DNA of 5,587 nt from Bacteroidales bacterium (lineage in GTDB: Bacteria; Bacteroidota; Bacteroidia; Bacteroidales; UBA932). The notes beneath the pieces were generated by a model. The model was not told where the DNA came from. It saw nothing but the letters and a program-made list of their open reading frames with translations, and made no database searches. How positions within the stretch are numbered: the stretch's first letter is position 1; every line of letters starts with the position of its first letter. Shown here piece after piece: positions 5,192 to 5,587 of this stretch. Location: positions 1-5,587 of the forward strand of contig JAGAAU010000241.1 of the NCBI GenBank assembly GCA_017615135.1, in the 5' to 3' direction. The position numbers and the translations under genes were made by a program.

Positions 5192-5587
5192 ATGAACTTA
5201 AAGTTCACACCTACTGCCTATACGCTGAAGAATGTAGCTACAGGGCGTGTTTTCGAAGACCGCGGATGGACTCTTGCAGATCCTGAAGGCGTCCCTGCAT
5301 CCCTCGTAAGGGCGGTTTACGCAGACAAGAAATTCTCTCCCAGGGAAGACCTGGACGGACTGTACCGCTATGCGGGCTGGCTGCCCATCAAGAGGGTTCT
5401 GAAGCGTTCCCATGCGCCCGTTACCTACCATAGCAAGGCGCTTGGCAAATACCTCGGACTGGATAACCTCTATATAACCTTCTCCGGCTATAATCCCAAT
5501 ATCGGGGCCGGCATGCGCACCTGTTCCTTCAAGGAGACGGAGGCTTACAGCGTATGCGCGCGACTCGACAAGGAAGAGAAACGCACG
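5192..5587 (+). CDS. PLP-dependent enzyme, cysteate synthase-like (fold type II), N-terminal 132 residues
   Basis: The frame is open from ATG at 5192 to the window end, giving 132 residues of a protein that is probably 400 or more long. NLYITFSGYNPNIGAGM (92-108) followed by TCSFKETEA (110-118) corresponds to the region holding the PLP-binding lysine in threonine synthases (GSFKDRG); K114 would form the Schiff base. GLYRYAGWLPIKR (56-68), the GYNPNIGAGM stretch and SFKETEA rather than SFKDRG fit the cysteate synthase branch, which makes L-cysteate from O-phosphoserine and sulfite in methanogens and has homologues in Bacteroidota. The paired zinc-binding cysteines often seen near the start of such proteins are absent here. 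Cysteate can feed sulfonolipid synthesis in Bacteroidota. Alternatives are threonine synthase or another beta-replacement enzyme. It is third in the rightward operon, 4 nt after the antiporter. PLP fold is well supported; the exact reaction is less so. Confidence 0.68.
   Translation, partial: MNLKFTPTAYTLKNVATGRVFEDRGWTLADPEGVPASLVRAVYADKKFSPREDLDGLYRYAGWLPIKRVLKRSHAPVTYHSKALGKYLGLDNLYITFSGYNPNIGAGMRTCSFKETEAYSVCARLDKEEKRT

Noticed and set aside
5198..5431. 77-residue minus-strand frame opposite the PLP enzyme gene
   Set aside because: It is antisense to a frame carrying the PLP lysine motif and has no domain or context of its own.

Overview
The window looks like a piece of a Bacteroidota chromosome, most likely Bacteroidales. 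The reasons are a DUF4301 protein and a DUF4369-type thioredoxin lipoprotein (both typical of that phylum), gene starts without clear Shine-Dalgarno sites, and sequences matching the Bacteroidales promoter pattern (TAnnTTTG at -7) in the only divergent intergenic region. Base composition is moderate and codon use looks similar across the main genes. A genus cannot be fixed from this sequence. A cysteate-synthase-like gene would fit sulfonolipid producers such as Alistipes or their relatives, but that is inference.

Layout, left to right. (1) Positions 1-157 are the right end of an IS3-family (IS150-group-like) insertion sequence: the last 39 codons of its transposase, then the terminal inverted repeat. 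(2) Positions 158-239 are a short non-coding spacer rich in small inverted repeats. It lies between the convergent transposase and the leftward operon. (3) A leftward two-gene operon follows. In transcription order it holds a DUF4301 protein (1366-2778) and, 4 nt after its stop codon, a TlpA/ResA-like thioredoxin lipoprotein (240-1361). (4) A 55-bp divergent promoter region lies at 2779-2833. (5) A rightward operon has three tightly packed genes: an RlmD-type 23S rRNA uracil-C5 methyltransferase (2834-4231); a CaCA-family Na+/Ca2+ antiporter (4228-5187) that overlaps the methyltransferase by ATGA; and the 5' part of a PLP enzyme of the cysteate synthase/threonine synthase type (from 5192, cut by the window edge).

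The leftward pair joins a cytoplasmic protein of unknown function to an exported redox protein, so a shared pathway is not obvious. The rightward trio (rRNA modification, cation transport, amino-acid or sulfonate metabolism) looks like a packed housekeeping transcription unit rather than one dedicated pathway. The two points most worth following are that the DUF4301 protein carries, in the right order, motifs resembling UDP-sugar pyrophosphorylases, and that the last gene may commit the organism to cysteate and hence possibly to sulfonolipids. I saw no CRISPR array, tRNA, rRNA, phage or defence module, and no clearly undescribed multi-gene system.
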